From positions 434,001-498,000 of the forward strand of contig NZ_KI519455.1 in assembly GCF_000482545.1 (NCBI RefSeq): a DNA stretch of 64,000 nucleotides, given 5' to 3'. Within the stretch, counting starts at the first letter, position 1; every line of letters starts with the position of its first letter. Under the pieces are notes generated by a model, which made no database searches, had not been told where the DNA came from, and saw nothing but the letters and a program-made list of their open reading frames with translations. Made by a program: the position numbers and the translations under genes. The stretch comes from Arthrobacter sp. 35W (GTDB taxonomy: Bacteria; Actinomycetota; Actinomycetes; Actinomycetales; Micrococcaceae). Shown here one piece after another: positions 8,540 through 16,177 of this stretch.

Positions 8540-8722
8540 TGTTGGATGCGTCGGTGCATCTCATCCTCGAATGCCCCCAGGTTGCCCCAGAGGGCCAAAT
8601 CCCTTTGAGCATATAGGCAGGCTGGCGGGGTTTTCCGACTACTGGCGGGTATGCGGCAACACTGCGCAAACGGGCGAAATGTGACGCAGATCATTAACCT
8701 CCGGGGGCACATGTGGTGTAGG

Positions 8723-9970
8723 TTACATCTTTCGCCCACGTGCCGGAGCGCGGCCAAACGCCTCCTTGAGCGAGAGTTTGCGGGAGTATTCGATGGAGCC
8801 GTAGCGGAACAGGTGGACAGCAACGCGCAGGGCGATGAACCCCAACACGAAGAGCTCCACAATCACGATGCCCGCCTCGACGGGCCCCAGCGAGCCAAAG
8901 GCATTGCGGAGCATGGCCGTGACGGGCGCGGACATCGGGAAGTATGTGAAGATCTGCACGATCAGGGCCTGCGGATCGCTGACCACCAGCGCCACGGCGT
9001 AGAACGGCACAAAGATCATCGCGATGACCGGGCCAAAGACGGTGTTCGCTTCCTTCACCGTGGGCATCACGGCGCCGATGGCCACCAGCACACCTGTGAA
9101 GAGGATGAAGCCGCCCAGCAGCAGAAGGGCACCGACCAGCATCGGCCAGAACTGCAGGTTCAGGTGCGACAGATCGAAGTCGGGCATATTGAGCCTGTCG
9201 CGGAAGAAGAGATAGCCCACCACGATGGGGGCGCTGAAGACCACCATCTGCACCAGCCCCACCATAAACAGCGAGAGCACCTTGCCCACCACCAGCGTGG
9301 TGGGGTTCAGCGTTGTCAGGATCATCTCCGTGACGCGGTTTTCCTTTTCCTCCAGAGTGGACGCCAGCATCTGGTTGGCCAGCAGAATGATCACCGCATA
9401 GAAGATGACCAGGAAGAACAGCGGCGGCACGACGGAGCCGATGCCCCCGGATTCCACACCATTCTTGAACGTCTGCGAGGTTGTGGAAAATTCACCCTGG
9501 ACCAGCGCGCTGAGCTGCGGGGAGCCGATGGCCTTCTGCGCCGAGAGCACCATCAGCTGCCGGGCGACGGCGTCGTAGGCTCCGTTCTTGAAGATCCCGT
9601 TGTCCACCCCATATACACGCACGGGATCCTTGGCCGGGTCCGCGGGAAAGTCGAAGAAGGCCGCCAGGGTGCCGTTCTTGACGGCGTCGACGGCGGCCGC
9701 CGGATCCGCCGGATCCGCCGCCGTCGAGCCGCCCATGGCGGTGGCGATGGCCGGGTCGATGACACCTGACGCGTCCGCATAGCTGAAATCGAGCTTCTCG
9801 TTCTTCTGGGCATCGGCGCTCGAAGAGGTGGAGGAGCTGCTGAGGAAGACCAGACCGAAGATCACGGCCAGGAGCACCGGAATGGCCAGCGTGGCAATCC
9901 AGAAGCGCCGCTTCTTCACTGTGCGCAGGAATTCGAAGGACACCACTGTGCCCAGATTGTGCCGTGCCAT
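8723..9970 (-). CDS. ABC-2 type exporter permease (NatB-like)
   Basis: A 415-residue membrane protein with NatB topology: one N-terminal membrane segment (about residues 22-44, RFWIATLAIPVLLAVIFGLV), an extracytoplasmic domain of roughly 150 residues with a serine-rich linker, then five or more C-terminal membrane segments. NatB-type proteins pair with a NatA ATPase in export, classically of sodium; the substrate here cannot be told. Its start overlaps the stop of the ATPase gene by one base (TGATG), so the two are coupled. Confidence 0.86.
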   Translation of the reverse strand: MARHNLGTVVSFEFLRTVKKRRFWIATLAIPVLLAVIFGLVFLSSSSTSSSADAQKNEKLDFSYADASGVIDPAIATAMGGSTAADPADPAAAVDAVKNGTLAAFFDFPADPAKDPVRVYGVDNGIFKNGAYDAVARQLMVLSAQKAIGSPQLSALVQGEFSTTSQTFKNGVESGGIGSVVPPLFFLVIFYAVIILLANQMLASTLEEKENRVTEMILTTLNPTTLVVGKVLSLFMVGLVQMVVFSAPIVVGYLFFRDRLNMPDFDLSHLNLQFWPMLVGALLLLGGFILFTGVLVAIGAVMPTVKEANTVFGPVIAMIFVPFYAVALVVSDPQALIVQIFTYFPMSAPVTAMLRNAFGSLGPVEAGIVIVELFVLGFIALRVAVHLFRYGSIEYSRKLSLKEAFGRAPARGRKM

Positions 9971-10911
9971 CAGTGCTGCTCCTGCCCTGCCGGGGCGTTC
10001 TCGTCCCCGTACACCTCGATGAATATGTCCTCCAGAGACCGCTTGGCCGCCGTGAACCCGCGCACCGCCACGCCCGCCTCCACCAGGGCGCGGAGCACCT
10101 CGGCCTCGTCCACGCCGTCGGCCAGGCCCAGCTCGGCGTAGTTGGTTTCACGCACCGAGACGGTGAACTTGTCCGACGCCGGGAGCGCGCCGCTGTACTT
10201 GAGCCGCACGGTGCGTCCGCCGTAGAGGTTCTGGACCTCGTCGATGGTGCCGTAGGCCTCGGCCCGGCCATTTTTCAACAGCACGATCCTGTCGCACAGC
10301 CGCTCCACCTCCTCCATCTGGTGGGTCACCATCACCACCGTGGCGCCGGCCAGCTTGCGCTCCTCGATGATGTCCATGAGCAGGCGCCGGTTCACCGGGT
10401 CGAAGCCCTTGGTGGGCTCGTCCAGAATCAGCAGCTCGGGATCGTTCATGATGGTCACGCCCAGCTGGACCTTCTGCTGCTGGCCGCCGGAGAGCTTGTC
10501 CAGCCGCACTGAGGCCTTGTCCCCCAGATTCACCCGCTCCAGATAGTCCAGGGCAAAGGTCCGCGCCGCAGCCTTGCCCAGCCCCTTGAGCCGGCCGAAG
10601 TAGACCATCACGTCCAGCACCGACTCCTTCTTGTAGAGCCCGCGCTCCTCGGGCAGATAGCCCAGCCGCGAGCCAAAGGTGTCACTGAAGACGCGCCCGT
10701 CGATGTGCAGGGTCCCCGCCGTGGGCCGGTAGATGCCCAGCAGGGCCCGGATGGTGGTGGTCTTGCCGCTGCCATTGCTGCCCAGGAACCCAAAGGTCTC
10801 CCCGCGGAGGACGTCAAAGGAGAGGTCTTCGATGACAGTCTTCTCGCCAAAGTCCATGCGGAAATTCTGGATGTGGACAAGTGGCGCAGCGCCGGGTGTG
10901 GCCGAAGTCAT
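9970..10911 (-). CDS. ABC transporter ATP-binding protein (NatA-like)
   Basis: A 313-residue ATPase for the downstream permease. Walker A GSNGSGKT is at residues 45-52, the ABC signature is LSGGQQQKVQLG, and Walker B is LLILDEPTKGFD. The C-terminal domain of about 90 residues following the ATPase fold is the DUF4162-type extension common in NatA-like exporters. The start at 10911 leaves a 112-bp divergent region to the TRIC-family gene on the other strand. Confidence 0.92.
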   Translation of the reverse strand: MTSATPGAAPLVHIQNFRMDFGEKTVIEDLSFDVLRGETFGFLGSNGSGKTTTIRALLGIYRPTAGTLHIDGRVFSDTFGSRLGYLPEERGLYKKESVLDVMVYFGRLKGLGKAAARTFALDYLERVNLGDKASVRLDKLSGGQQQKVQLGVTIMNDPELLILDEPTKGFDPVNRRLLMDIIEERKLAGATVVMVTHQMEEVERLCDRIVLLKNGRAEAYGTIDEVQNLYGGRTVRLKYSGALPASDKFTVSVRETNYAELGLADGVDEAEVLRALVEAGVAVRGFTAAKRSLEDIFIEVYGDENAPAGQEQH

Positions 10912-11023
10912 GCCCCCAGCCTAGCCATTCCTCCCCCGTCCGCCCCGGACTGCCGCCGCCGGCCCGGTGCCGCCGCGTACGCTGGACTGTACGCTTGGCA
11001 GCCAAGTCCCCCCGGAGCACCTC

Positions 11024-11683
11024 ATGACCTTTGACCTTGCCTTGGCCCTGGACCTTCTGGGTGTCTTTTTCTTCGCCGTGTCCGGCTCCCTGCTTGCCGC
11101 CCGCAAGGGCTTCGATCTGGTGGGTTCACTGCTGCTGGGCTCCATGGTGGGGCTGGGCGGCGGCGTGGTGCGCGACGTCATCATCAACAACGGCGTCCCC
11201 GCCGCCTTCTCCAACCCGATCTACCTGGTGCCGGCGCTGGTGGCCGCCATGGTGGTCTACCTGCTGCCCCGCGGAGTGGAGCGGACCGGGCGCCTGCTGC
11301 TGGTGTTCGACGCCGGCGGGCTGGCGCTCTTCTGCATCACCGGCACGCTCAAGGCTCTGGGTGCAGGGCTGAATCCGGTGGCCGCCATCCTGCTGGGTGT
11401 CACCACGGCCGTGGGCGGCGGCATTCTGCGCGACATCACCGCCAACGAGGTGCCGCGGCTGTTCGACCCGACCGACCTGTATGCCATCCCGGCCTTCCTC
11501 GGTGCGGGGTTGACCACGCTGCTGTTCCACCTGGACGCCCTCAATCTGGCCACCGGCTCCGCCGTCGCGGCCGCCGTCTTCGCCTTCCGCGTGCTCAGCC
11601 TGAAGTTCGGCTGGCACGCGCCCCTGGCCGCACGCAGCTGGCGTGTGCCCCGCCGCACCGGCCACAGCGTCGGCCACGGCTAG
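11024..11683 (+). CDS. TRIC-family (UPF0126/YicG-like) cation channel protein
   Basis: A 219-residue integral membrane protein with two tandem UPF0126 repeats, each with a conserved GGGxxRD motif (GGGVVRDVIINNGVPAAF and GGGILRDITANEVPRLF). Seven hydrophobic segments are visible. The bacterial TRIC family forms homotrimeric potassium-permeable channels. The ATG at 11024 was chosen over an upstream in-frame start because CGGAG precedes it by six bases and the first membrane segment follows directly. It is followed 40 bases later by the SUKH gene in the same direction. Confidence 0.86.
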   Translation: MTFDLALALDLLGVFFFAVSGSLLAARKGFDLVGSLLLGSMVGLGGGVVRDVIINNGVPAAFSNPIYLVPALVAAMVVYLLPRGVERTGRLLLVFDAGGLALFCITGTLKALGAGLNPVAAILLGVTTAVGGGILRDITANEVPRLFDPTDLYAIPAFLGAGLTTLLFHLDALNLATGSAVAAAVFAFRVLSLKFGWHAPLAARSWRVPRRTGHSVGHG

Positions 11684-11723
11684 GATTGGGTACTGATCCG
11701 CCCGACGATTTCTGGAGACACAG

Positions 11724-12143
11724 ATGAGCGATATTTTCCTGGAGAAGTTCCGCGGCCTGGTGCCCATGTACCTGGATGAGCCGTGGCAGGAATCGGACGG
11801 CATCCCCTTGGATGAGCTGGACGAGGCCCTGGCCGAACACTCCTTCCCGGTGCCGCTGGTGCTGCGCGAGTTCCTGCACGCCGTCGGCGGCTGCGAAGAA
11901 CTGATGGAGGCGTACCACTACTTCTGGGACCCGGACGAGCTGGAGGTCATCGACGGCTACCTGTGCTTCCTCGAGGACGAGGACGAGGAATACACCTGGG
12001 GCATGCGCGTGGACCAGCTGGACGTGCCGGACCCGATCGTGTGGCGCCGCAACAACGGCCGCGGCAGCTGGACCAGCGAAGAAGGGACCTTCAGCGAGTT
12101 CGTCCTGGATCTGCTGGACTTCTCCTTCTCCGAAGACGACTAG
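11724..12143 (+). CDS. SMI1/KNR4 (SUKH) family protein
   Basis: A 139-residue, very acidic soluble protein. The segment LPVPLVLREFL-like stretch (actual FPVPLVLREFLHAVGG, about residues 42-57) followed by a DPDELEVIDGYLCFLEDEDE strand-rich part and a final SEFVLDLLDF helix matches the SUKH fold. SUKH proteins are often immunity proteins of polymorphic toxin systems, but many are solitary housekeeping relatives. No toxin gene is adjacent: upstream is a TRIC-like protein and downstream a long hairpin. Family assignment is from pattern recognition, and the role is unknown. Confidence 0.68.
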   Translation: MSDIFLEKFRGLVPMYLDEPWQESDGIPLDELDEALAEHSFPVPLVLREFLHAVGGCEELMEAYHYFWDPDELEVIDGYLCFLEDEDEEYTWGMRVDQLDVPDPIVWRRNNGRGSWTSEEGTFSEFVLDLLDFSFSEDD

Positions 12144-12160
12144 TCTCCGCATAGACCACG

Positions 12161-12224
12161 ACCGCTGCCGTTTCGGTCATGCGCTGCTGATGCAACAGCA
12201 GCACATGACCAGAACGGCAGCGGT
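12161..12224. terminator. 29-bp stem-loop after the SUKH gene
   Basis: Arms at 12161-12189 (ACCGCTGCCGTT...) and 12196-12224 (...AACGGCAGCGGT) pair over 29 bp with three mismatches, two of which are wobble pairs in RNA, around a 6-base loop, and are followed by TTTT. It lies 18 bases after the SUKH stop and is best read as a strong terminator. It is longer than needed for intrinsic termination. Confidence 0.7.
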
Positions 12225-12323
12225 TTTGCGTTGTGCACCAACCTCGCGGCCGGCAGCCCCATGCACCTCCAGCCGGGGATTTTCCGGCGACTGCAGCACT
12301 CGGCGTCGTGCGTGGGGGCCTCC

Positions 12324-12407
12324 GGGATCGAAGTCTTCCGGCGACTGGGCCCCCAGGCCGCAAGCGGCCTCGGACCCTTTGACGTCGCCTACGAAGACTC
12401 CGATCCC
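12324..12407 (-). repeat. Palindromic element, copy 2 (inverted)
   Basis: Outer arms GGGATCGAAGTCTTC (12324-12338) and GAAGACTCCGATCCC (12393-12407) pair at 14 of 15 positions. Read on the minus strand, the 54-bp core starts GTAGGCGACGTCAAAGG and ends CAGTCGCCG, as in copies 1 and 3, with an inner GGCCGC/GCGGCC hairpin. The outer arms share no sequence with those of the other copies. Confidence 0.75.
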
Positions 12408-12518
12408 TGCGGCCCCGTTGGCTGGCCTTGCGGCCGCTGGCCGCAGGGCCGGCCGGGCCACGCGCCCGGCCTGTCGGCCGCGGGCGCCGCGGCCGACAGG
12501 CCGGGGCCCGCTTGGGGC

Positions 12519-12610
12519 GGCGGACTTGGGTTTTTCGTAGGCGGCGTCAAAGGACGCAGGCCGCCCCGCGGCCGTCGCGGCCCTAGCCGCCGGAAAAATC
12601 CAAGTCCGCC
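12519..12610 (+). repeat. Palindromic element, copy 3
   Basis: Outer arms GGCGGACTTGGGTTTTTC (12519-12536) and GAAAAATCCAAGTCCGCC (12593-12610) pair at 17 of 18 positions. The 56-bp core starts GTAGGCGGCGTCAAAGG and ends TAGCCGCCG; relative to copy 1 a GAC has become GGC at one end and GTCGCC has become GCCGCC at the other, so the inner stem is kept. Confidence 0.75.
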
Positions 12611-12780
12611 GGCCGCCCAACGGGGAACGCCGGGTGCTGCAGTCGCCGGAAAACCCCGGGCTGCAGGGCCACACCCGACGCACACGGCACATCCGGCTGT
12701 GCGGTCGGAACCGAGGCAGCAGTTGTGGCGGCCTGGACGGTGCCGGAGCCGCCAGTGCTGCTGGGTCGATCCGCAGACAG

Positions 12781-12819
12781 AACGACGGCGCGTCCCCGGG
12801 TGGGGGACGCGCCGTCGTT
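12781..12819 (-). terminator. 17-bp terminator hairpin after the prenyl synthase gene
   Basis: AACGACGGCGCGTCCCC (12781-12797) and its exact complement (12803-12819) form a perfect 17-bp stem with a 5-base loop, 17 bases beyond the stop of the leftward polyprenyl synthase gene. On the minus strand the stem ends in GTT followed by CTGTCT, a poor U tract. Confidence 0.75.
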
Positions 12820-12836
12820 GGTTGGGCTTGGGTGCG

Positions 12837-13940
12837 CTAGACGTCGCGGGAGACCACGGCCAGGGCGAAGGAGCTCAGAGCGGTCTTGACGACGCCCTCG
12901 GGCAGCGGTTCCAGGGCGGCGACGGCGTCATCGGCCCACTGGCGGGCCACCGTCCAGGACTCGGCGGTGGCCTCGTGGGAGCGCAGCGCGGCAACGGCCT
13001 CGGCCAGCGCCTCATCGCTCGTCAGGTCGCCGTCCACCAGGGCCAGGACCTCGGCTGCGGAGGCATCGCCGGCAGCGGCGGCCTTGCGCAGCAGCAGCAC
13101 GGGCAACGTCGGAACACCCTCGCGCAGATCCGTGCCCGGGGACTTGCCGGACTTGACCTTCGCACCTGTGACGTCGATGACGTCGTCGGCCAGCTGGAAG
13201 GCAACGCCCACCTTCTCGCCGTACGCCAGCAGCACTGACTGCATCTGGCGGTCAGCTCCGGCAAAGATGGCACCGAGCTGGCCGGAGGCGGCCACCAGCG
13301 AGCCGGTCTTGTCCGCGATGACCGAGAGGTAGTGCTCCAGCGGATCCTCGTCCGGGCGCGGGCCCACCGTCTCGTGCAGCTGGCCCAGGCACAGCCGCTC
13401 GAAGGTGCGGGCCTGGATGCCCAGGGCCTCGCCGCCGAGCTCGGACACCAGGATGGAGGCACGGGCAAAGAGCAGGTCCCCCGTGAGGATGGCAACGCTG
13501 TTGCCCCAGACCTCGTGCGCCGTGGGGGCGCCCCGGCGGAATGGCGCGGAGTCCATGACGTCGTCGTGGTACAGAGTGGCCAGGTGGGTCAGCTCGACGA
13601 CGACGGCGGCCTGGATCACCTCGGACCGGGTGGGGTCGCCCAGATGGGCGGCCAGCAGGGTCAGCAGCGGACGGATCCGCTTGCCGCCGGCCTCAACCAA
13701 GTGCCGGCTCGTGGCATCGGCCAGCGGGTCGGAGTTGGCGATGGCTTCGCGCAGCTGCTTCTCCACCTTGGCCAGGCTCATGGAAATGGCTGGGCCAAGA
13801 TCATCGTCTTCGGCGATCGCGGCAAAGCCTTTGGGGAGCTTCAAGGCCGTGGCAATGGCCATGGTGGTCGGATCCGGCTCAGCGGAGTCTGGCAGGCCGT
13901 GCCCGGCGTGGGTCCAGCTGTGGTCTGCGGAAGTAGTCAC
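12837..13940 (-). CDS. Polyprenyl diphosphate synthase (menaquinone side chain)
   Basis: A 367-residue trans-prenyltransferase that builds the long isoprenoid diphosphate used by MenA. The first aspartate-rich motif HDDVMD covers residues 125-130 and the second DDVID is at 252-256; the GGKRIRP motif (85-91) binds isopentenyl diphosphate. The first 40 residues are a variable extension. The GTG start overlaps the stop of menJ (GTGA), so it ends the leftward operon menG-menJ-prenyl synthase. This resembles the Mycobacterium tuberculosis grouping of menG, menJ and grcC1. Chain length cannot be read with certainty; hepta- to nonaprenyl is likely for menaquinone. Confidence 0.9.
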   Translation of the reverse strand: MTTSADHSWTHAGHGLPDSAEPDPTTMAIATALKLPKGFAAIAEDDDLGPAISMSLAKVEKQLREAIANSDPLADATSRHLVEAGGKRIRPLLTLLAAHLGDPTRSEVIQAAVVVELTHLATLYHDDVMDSAPFRRGAPTAHEVWGNSVAILTGDLLFARASILVSELGGEALGIQARTFERLCLGQLHETVGPRPDEDPLEHYLSVIADKTGSLVAASGQLGAIFAGADRQMQSVLLAYGEKVGVAFQLADDVIDVTGAKVKSGKSPGTDLREGVPTLPVLLLRKAAAAGDASAAEVLALVDGDLTSDEALAEAVAALRSHEATAESWTVARQWADDAVAALEPLPEGVVKTALSSFALAVVSRDV

Positions 13941-15259
13941 TTCTTTACACTAACTATCGAAGGGGATTGTTGCTCGTTCGCCGCGGTTCGGCCCTGGTTG
14001 CTGGTGGCGGGCACCAGCTTCTCCAGCAATGCGATCACTCTGTCTTCAAAGGCCTTGCCACCGGTGTCGGTCAGATTGGCCATCATGCGCACCACGAAGC
14101 GCATCAGCACCGGCACGGGCATGCCCGTGCGCAGCGCCAGCTTCATGATCTGCGGCTTGCCGATCAGCTGGGCAAACACCCGCCCCAGCGTGAAGTGGCT
14201 GCCCCACTGGCCGCGGATGTAGCCACTGTAGCTGGCCAGGGCATGGTCGGCGGCAAGGCGGGAGTTGGCCCCCGCGGCACGCTCGATGAACTCCGCGGCG
14301 AAGCGGGCCGATTCCATGGCGTAGGAGATGCCCTCGCCATTGAACGGACTCACCATGCCGCCGGCGTCGCCCAGCAGAAGCATTCCGGGCGAATAGTGCG
14401 GGGTGCGGTTGAAGCCCATGGGCAGCGCGGCGCCGCGGATCTCGCCCACCTGGTTCTCGGGCGTGAAGCCCCATTCGGCGGGCATGCCGGCGGTCCAGTC
14501 GCGCAGCACCTGGCGGTAGTCCAGCTTGCCGAATTCCTTGGAGGAGTTCAGGATGCCCAGGCCCACATTGGCCGTGCCATCGCCGACGCCGAACACCCAG
14601 CCGTAGCCGGGCAGCGGGTTGCCGTGCTTGTCCGGCAGCTCCAGCCAGCCCTCCATCCAGTCGTCCTCATGGCGGGGGCTGGTGAAGTAGGTCCGGTAGG
14701 CAACCCCGAGCGGACGGTCGTCGCGCTTGTGCAGCCCCAGGGACACGGCGGTGCGGGTGGAGTTGCCATCGGCGGCCAGCACCACATCGGCGTCAAAGGT
14801 TCGGGTTTCGCCCGTCTTCTTGCCGGCGTCGTCAAGCAGGGCCGCCGTGGCGCCGACGACGCGGCCGGCGTCGTCCGTCACGGCGGCGTTGACGCTGTGG
14901 CGCTCCAGCACGACGGCGCCGGCGGACTGGGCGTGGCGGGCCAGGGACTCGTCGAAGCCGAGGCGGGTGCGGATCAACCCGTACTGGGGGAAGTCGCTGA
15001 GCTCGGGCCAGGGCACCTCAACGGTGCGCCCGCCGGCCTTCAGGCGCAGGCCCTTGTTCCTGCGCCAGCCTTCGGATGCCTCGTGCGGCAAACCCAGCTT
15101 CTGGATCTCGCGGACGGCGCGCGGAGTCAGGCCGTCACCGCAGACCTTTTCGCGGGGGAAGGCTGTCTTTTCCAGCACCGTGACATCCATCCCGGCCTGG
15201 GCAAGGTAGTACGCGGCGGTGGAGCCGGCAGGCCCGGCGCCAACAATAAGGACCTTCAT
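13937..15259 (-). CDS. menJ: Menaquinone reductase MenJ / geranylgeranyl reductase family
   Basis: A 440-residue FAD-dependent oxidoreductase of the geranylgeranyl reductase family. The dinucleotide motif VGAGPAGSTAA is at residues 6-16, the family FPREKVCGDGLTPRAV segment at about 39-54, and a second FAD contact LLLGDAGGMVSPFNGEGI near 295. In mycobacteria MenJ saturates one isoprene unit of menaquinone. Its place directly between the menG methyltransferase and the prenyl synthase makes that role likely here, consistent with the partly hydrogenated menaquinones usual in Micrococcaceae. The start follows the menG stop without a gap. Confidence 0.86.
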   Translation of the reverse strand: MKVLIVGAGPAGSTAAYYLAQAGMDVTVLEKTAFPREKVCGDGLTPRAVREIQKLGLPHEASEGWRRNKGLRLKAGGRTVEVPWPELSDFPQYGLIRTRLGFDESLARHAQSAGAVVLERHSVNAAVTDDAGRVVGATAALLDDAGKKTGETRTFDADVVLAADGNSTRTAVSLGLHKRDDRPLGVAYRTYFTSPRHEDDWMEGWLELPDKHGNPLPGYGWVFGVGDGTANVGLGILNSSKEFGKLDYRQVLRDWTAGMPAEWGFTPENQVGEIRGAALPMGFNRTPHYSPGMLLLGDAGGMVSPFNGEGISYAMESARFAAEFIERAAGANSRLAADHALASYSGYIRGQWGSHFTLGRVFAQLIGKPQIMKLALRTGMPVPVLMRFVVRMMANLTDTGGKAFEDRVIALLEKLVPATSNQGRTAANEQQSPSIVSVKK

Positions 15260-16042
15260 CTAGCTCTTGGCCCGGGTGGTCTTCCGGCGCTTGGTCGCGG
15301 CGGTGGCGCTCTGCGCACCGGCGGGCACCTCGTGGTCTGATTCCGGGGCCAGCGGCTTGGTGGCGCGGTGGACGGCGACGATGCCGCCGCTGAGGTTGCG
15401 GTAGGCCACGTTCTCCCAGCCCGCCTCCACCAACCAGGCTGAGAGGTGGTCCTGGTCCGGCCAGGCGCGGATGGACTCGGCCAGATAGACGTAGGCATCC
15501 GGGTTGGAGGCGACCTTGGTGGCGATGGCCGGCAGAGCGCGCATCAGGTACTCGGTGTACATCGTGCGCCACAGCGGCACCGTCGGGTGCGAGAACTCGG
15601 CCACCACCAGCTTGCCGCCGGGCTTGGTGACGCGCAGCATCTCCGCCAGGCCCTTCTTGGCATCCGTGACATTGCGCAGGCCGAAGGAAATGGTGCTGGC
15701 GTCGAAGCTGTTGTCGGCGAAGGGGAGGTTGGTCGCGTCACCGGCGATGAAATCAATGTCGGGGCGGCGGCGCTTGCCCACCTTGAGCATGCCCACGGAG
15801 AAATCGCAGGCCACCACGGACACACCGGCGTCGGCGTAGGGCTCGGAGGAGGTGCCGGTTCCGGCAGCCAGGTCCAGCACGCGCTGGCCGGCGGTGGCGC
15901 CCACGGCGTCCACCACAATCCGGCGCCAACGGCGCGTCTGCCCCATCGACAAGATGTCATTGACGATGTCGTATTTGGGCGCAACGTCATCAAACATTGC
16001 GGCAACTTCTTCCGGACGCTTCTCCAACGATGCACGGTTCAC
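15260..16042 (-). CDS. menG: Demethylmenaquinone methyltransferase MenG (UbiE family)
   Basis: A 260-residue SAM-dependent methyltransferase for the last ring modification of menaquinone. Motif [11 protein letters not shown] lies near residues 57-66. Both UbiE-family signature stretches are visible, [18 protein letters not shown] near the N-terminus and [10 protein letters not shown] in the middle. The last 25 residues are a basic, Ala/Thr-rich tail beyond the fold. First gene of the leftward menG-menJ-prenyl synthase operon; it diverges from menF with 135 bases between. Confidence 0.93.
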   Translation of the reverse strand: MNRASLEKRPEEVAAMFDDVAPKYDIVNDILSMGQTRRWRRIVVDAVGATAGQRVLDLAAGTGTSSEPYADAGVSVVACDFSVGMLKVGKRRRPDIDFIAGDATNLPFADNSFDASTISFGLRNVTDAKKGLAEMLRVTKPGGKLVVAEFSHPTVPLWRTMYTEYLMRALPAIATKVASNPDAYVYLAESIRAWPDQDHLSAWLVEAGWENVAYRNLSGGIVAVHRATKPLAPESDHEVPAGAQSATAATKRRKTTRAKS

Positions 16043-16177
16043 CGTCCAAGTGTCTCAAACTTTGCCAGCCGCTGCCTGCCGGGCAACCACCATCCGCTCC
16101 CCCCGCCGTGGCAACAGCGCGGCCGCTGCCCTGCCCTGCGGACCCCGGGGCCTACCGCGGAGTAATCTTGGATCATC

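Larger units (their letters stand above)
12270..12663. repeat. Nested 394-bp inverted structure in a gene-free region
   Basis: Outer arms at 12270-12305 and 12628-12663 match as an inverted repeat in 33 of 36 positions, and both include the element end-word CGGCGACTG/CAGTCGCCG. Between them lie two complete palindromic elements in opposite orientation, and a third GC palindrome around 12420-12515 (GGCCGCTGGCC, GGCCGACAGGCC). No credible gene was found in 12144-12836; open frames here lack family similarity and ribosome-binding sites. The whole block could fold as a very large cruciform. Confidence 0.7.

Noticed and set aside
8680-8695. TGTGACGCAGATCATT as a second Crp/GlxR site
   Set aside because: Only the left half matches well, and it lies about 140 bases upstream of the YegP-like gene, too far for a simple promoter site.
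12231-13238. Possible 335-codon gene on the plus strand in the palindrome block
   Set aside because: It begins inside palindromes, runs into the antisense of the prenyl synthase, and has no ribosome-binding site or family resemblance.
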